This document shows, piece after piece, positions 62,604 to 64,000 of a DNA stretch of 64,000 bases; position 1 is the first letter of the stretch, and each line of letters starts with the position of its first letter. The notes below the pieces were generated by a model. It was not told where the DNA came from and searched no databases. It saw only the letters and a program-made list of their open reading frames with translations. Origin of the DNA: Thermodesulfobacteriota bacterium (GTDB lineage Bacteria > Desulfobacterota > WTBG01 > CAIYCZ01 > CAIRTM01); contig JAOAHH010000122.1 of NCBI GenBank assembly GCA_026415325.1, positions 62,001-126,000 of the forward strand. The letters run 5' to 3'. A program made the translations under genes and the position numbers.

Positions 62604-63672
62604 CATCTCGGACAATCCGCGCCGTATACTTCTGCGTCTTCCGAACTGGGTCGGCGATCTAGTAATGTGTACCCCGGCACTGCGGAGCATCAGGCATCGC
62701 TATCCATCGGCACATATTAGTGCAATTGTAAAACCCTCTCTGACAAGTATTATCAAAAACTCGCCGTTTATCGATCAAATCATTGAGTATGAACCCAAAG
62801 GACGAGATCAAGGTATCTACCGCTATATTCGATTTATTATGACATTGCGAAAACAACATTTTGATATTGGCATAGCATTTACGAGTTCCTTTAGTTCAGC
62901 ACAGCTTCTATTCCTTGCTGGTATTCCAATACGGGTCGGCTATGACAGAAATCTACGGGGATGGATGCTGACACATCGCAAAATGCCCCTGCGCAATCAC
63001 GGTCGGATAGTACCGATGAATAAGGTTGATCTCGATCTTGGCCTATGTGAACTTCTCGGATGCACAGACCTAAATCCGCGTCCCGAACTTTATCCAGGGC
63101 CGCAGGCAATAGATGAGGCTGATAGGCTTTTGCAGCGTCACGGCATTAAACCTCATGATATCTTTATTGTGATAATTCCCGGTGCAACGTATGGTCCGTC
63201 AAAGTGCTGGAAACGCGAATATTTTGCACAGGTTGCCGATGCGCTCATAGATGAATATGATGCAAAGATTATTTTTGCCGCAGGCCCGGGTGAATTGCCG
63301 ATCGTTCAAGATATTATACGCTTTATGAACCATAGGCCAATCGGTATTGACGATACCGTATTGCCACTTGATACGCTGATGGCATTGGTACAACGATGCA
63401 CGATAATGATTACCAATGATACCGGACCGCGCCATTTTGCAGTTGCATTCGATAAGCCGGTTGTGGTTATTATGGGTTCAACTGATCCACGACATACGGA
63501 TTGTAATCTAGAAAAGAGTGTGGTGCTACAGGAGCAGGTCCCGTGTGGGCCTTGTCATCTTCGACGATGCCCGATTGACCATCGGTGTATGGCGCTCATT
63601 ACTCCCGACAGGGTTTTGGCTGCGGCGCGCAAAATGATTGAAGATTACTATAATTTTCCCGGTAGATCATGA
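62593..63672 (+). CDS. Heptosyltransferase WaaF-like (GT9)
   Basis: 359 residues from ATG 62593, with GGAAC just upstream. A reading frame open back to 62455 gives a 46-residue N-terminal extension that is only the out-of-frame radical SAM end and is rejected. 'RILLRLPNWVGDLVMCTPALRSIR' (N-domain), 'IIPGATYGPSKCWKREYFAQVA' and 'MITNDTGPRHFAVAF' with 'MGSTDPRHT' fit ADP-heptose:LPS heptosyltransferase II. It adds L-glycero-D-manno-heptose to the inner core. The hldE start overlaps its stop by 4 bases. Confidence 0.93.
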   Translation: MRCSISDNPRRILLRLPNWVGDLVMCTPALRSIRHRYPSAHISAIVKPSLTSIIKNSPFIDQIIEYEPKGRDQGIYRYIRFIMTLRKQHFDIGIAFTSSFSSAQLLFLAGIPIRVGYDRNLRGWMLTHRKMPLRNHGRIVPMNKVDLDLGLCELLGCTDLNPRPELYPGPQAIDEADRLLQRHGIKPHDIFIVIIPGATYGPSKCWKREYFAQVADALIDEYDAKIIFAAGPGELPIVQDIIRFMNHRPIGIDDTVLPLDTLMALVQRCTIMITNDTGPRHFAVAFDKPVVVIMGSTDPRHTDCNLEKSVVLQEQVPCGPCHLRRCPIDHRCMALITPDRVLAAARKMIEDYYNFPGRS

Positions 63673-64000
63673 AAAGGCTGCTTCAATACATTCGAACATT
63701 TTCACAGTCGCGTATCTGTGTCATCGGCGATCTTACTGCAGATATCTACATTTATGGAAAGCCGTATCGTCTTTCGCGGGAAGCACCGGTCGTCGTTATA
63801 CGATACGATGGAGAATATTTAGTGCCCGGCGGAGCCGCAAACACGGTCAATAATTTGCTCGATTTGGGCGCCCATGTCTACCCGATCGGGATACTCGGTA
63901 ACGATAAGCCGGGAACGCAACTGTTTTGTTTGCTCGGAGCCAAATGCCGTTATATGGATGGTGTGATGCTTGATCCAAACTACATGACCATCATGAAAAC
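63669..64000 (+). CDS. hldE: Start of HldE/RfaE-type heptose kinase, cut by window edge
   Basis: About 110 residues are visible, open to the right edge. It begins 'MKRLLQYIRTFSQSRICVIG' and shows the PfkB-type pattern 'VIGDLTADIYIYGKPYRLSREAP' split in the usual way, then 'VPGGAANTVNNLLDLGAHV' and 'PIGILGNDKPG'. This is the heptose-7-phosphate kinase domain that feeds ADP-heptose synthesis; whether the adenylyltransferase domain is fused cannot be seen. It directly follows and overlaps the heptosyltransferase gene. Confidence 0.88.
   Translation, partial: MKRLLQYIRTFSQSRICVIGDLTADIYIYGKPYRLSREAPVVVIRYDGEYLVPGGAANTVNNLLDLGAHVYPIGILGNDKPGTQLFCLLGAKCRYMDGVMLDPNYMTIMK

Overview
The window reads as an ordinary bacterial chromosome segment from a flagellated, diderm (LPS-making) bacterium of low to moderate GC. 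Evidence for the cell type: a flagellar basal-body operon, Kdo synthesis, the Lpt export genes, a heptosyltransferase with the start of a heptose kinase gene, sigma-54 with a GSFTGA-type activator, a regulatory (sugar-permease-free) PTS branch, the DapL diaminopimelate route and a stand-alone DacZ-like diadenylate cyclase. The combination suggests a poorly cultured Gram-negative phylum (Omnitrophota/Auribacterota-like or a deltaproteobacterial-grade lineage). That placement is inference from gene content only. I see no rRNA, IS element, phage, integron or CRISPR array.

Layout. Bases 1-15.2 kb (minus strand) are one flagellar operon, read right to left: a periplasmic AMIN-like/TPR protein, a soluble PAS histidine kinase, an NtrC-family regulator, flgB, flgC, fliE, fliF, fliG, fliH, fliI, fliJ, motE, then fapA running off the left edge. 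From 15.3 to 28.8 kb the content is mixed envelope and housekeeping: a GT4 glycosyltransferase, a CsgG/LpoB-like lipoprotein, an SMR-type small transporter, a UbiA-family phosphoribosyltransferase-like enzyme, a zinc-ribbon/SPOR protein, an AIR-synthase-like enzyme, yacG, an HU/IHF protein with a clear terminator, a transglutaminase-ABC exporter trio, and two glycosyltransferases of the GT-C and GT2 types.

Bases 28.9-46.0 kb (plus strand) form a tightly packed array with many 4-base overlaps: kdsB, kdsA, kdsD, kdsC, lptC, an unusual lptA with an extra CsgG/TolB-N-like domain, lptB, rpoN, hpf, ptsN, rapZ, a mannose-type EIIA, a GNAT acetyltransferase, pyrK, pyrD, ispG, proS, and a bifunctional-type rel gene. 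It links LPS building and export with sigma-54, nitrogen-PTS and stringent control.

Bases 46.1-64 kb hold rpmB (minus), a secreted unknown protein plus a large PQQ-propeller surface protein, the diadenylate cyclase, a ROK kinase, a HAD phosphatase, dapL, then a plus-strand run of nitroreductase, tmk, holB, ricT, metG and pgsA. Tandem tRNA-Gly and tRNA-Cys genes follow behind a near-perfect promoter, then a Cys/His-rich protein I cannot assign, and an LPS-core style group (radical SAM, heptosyltransferase, hldE start). The most unusual items are the LptA fusion, the unassigned Cys-rich protein, the DacZ-like cyclase and the AMIN/TPR protein heading the flagellar operon.
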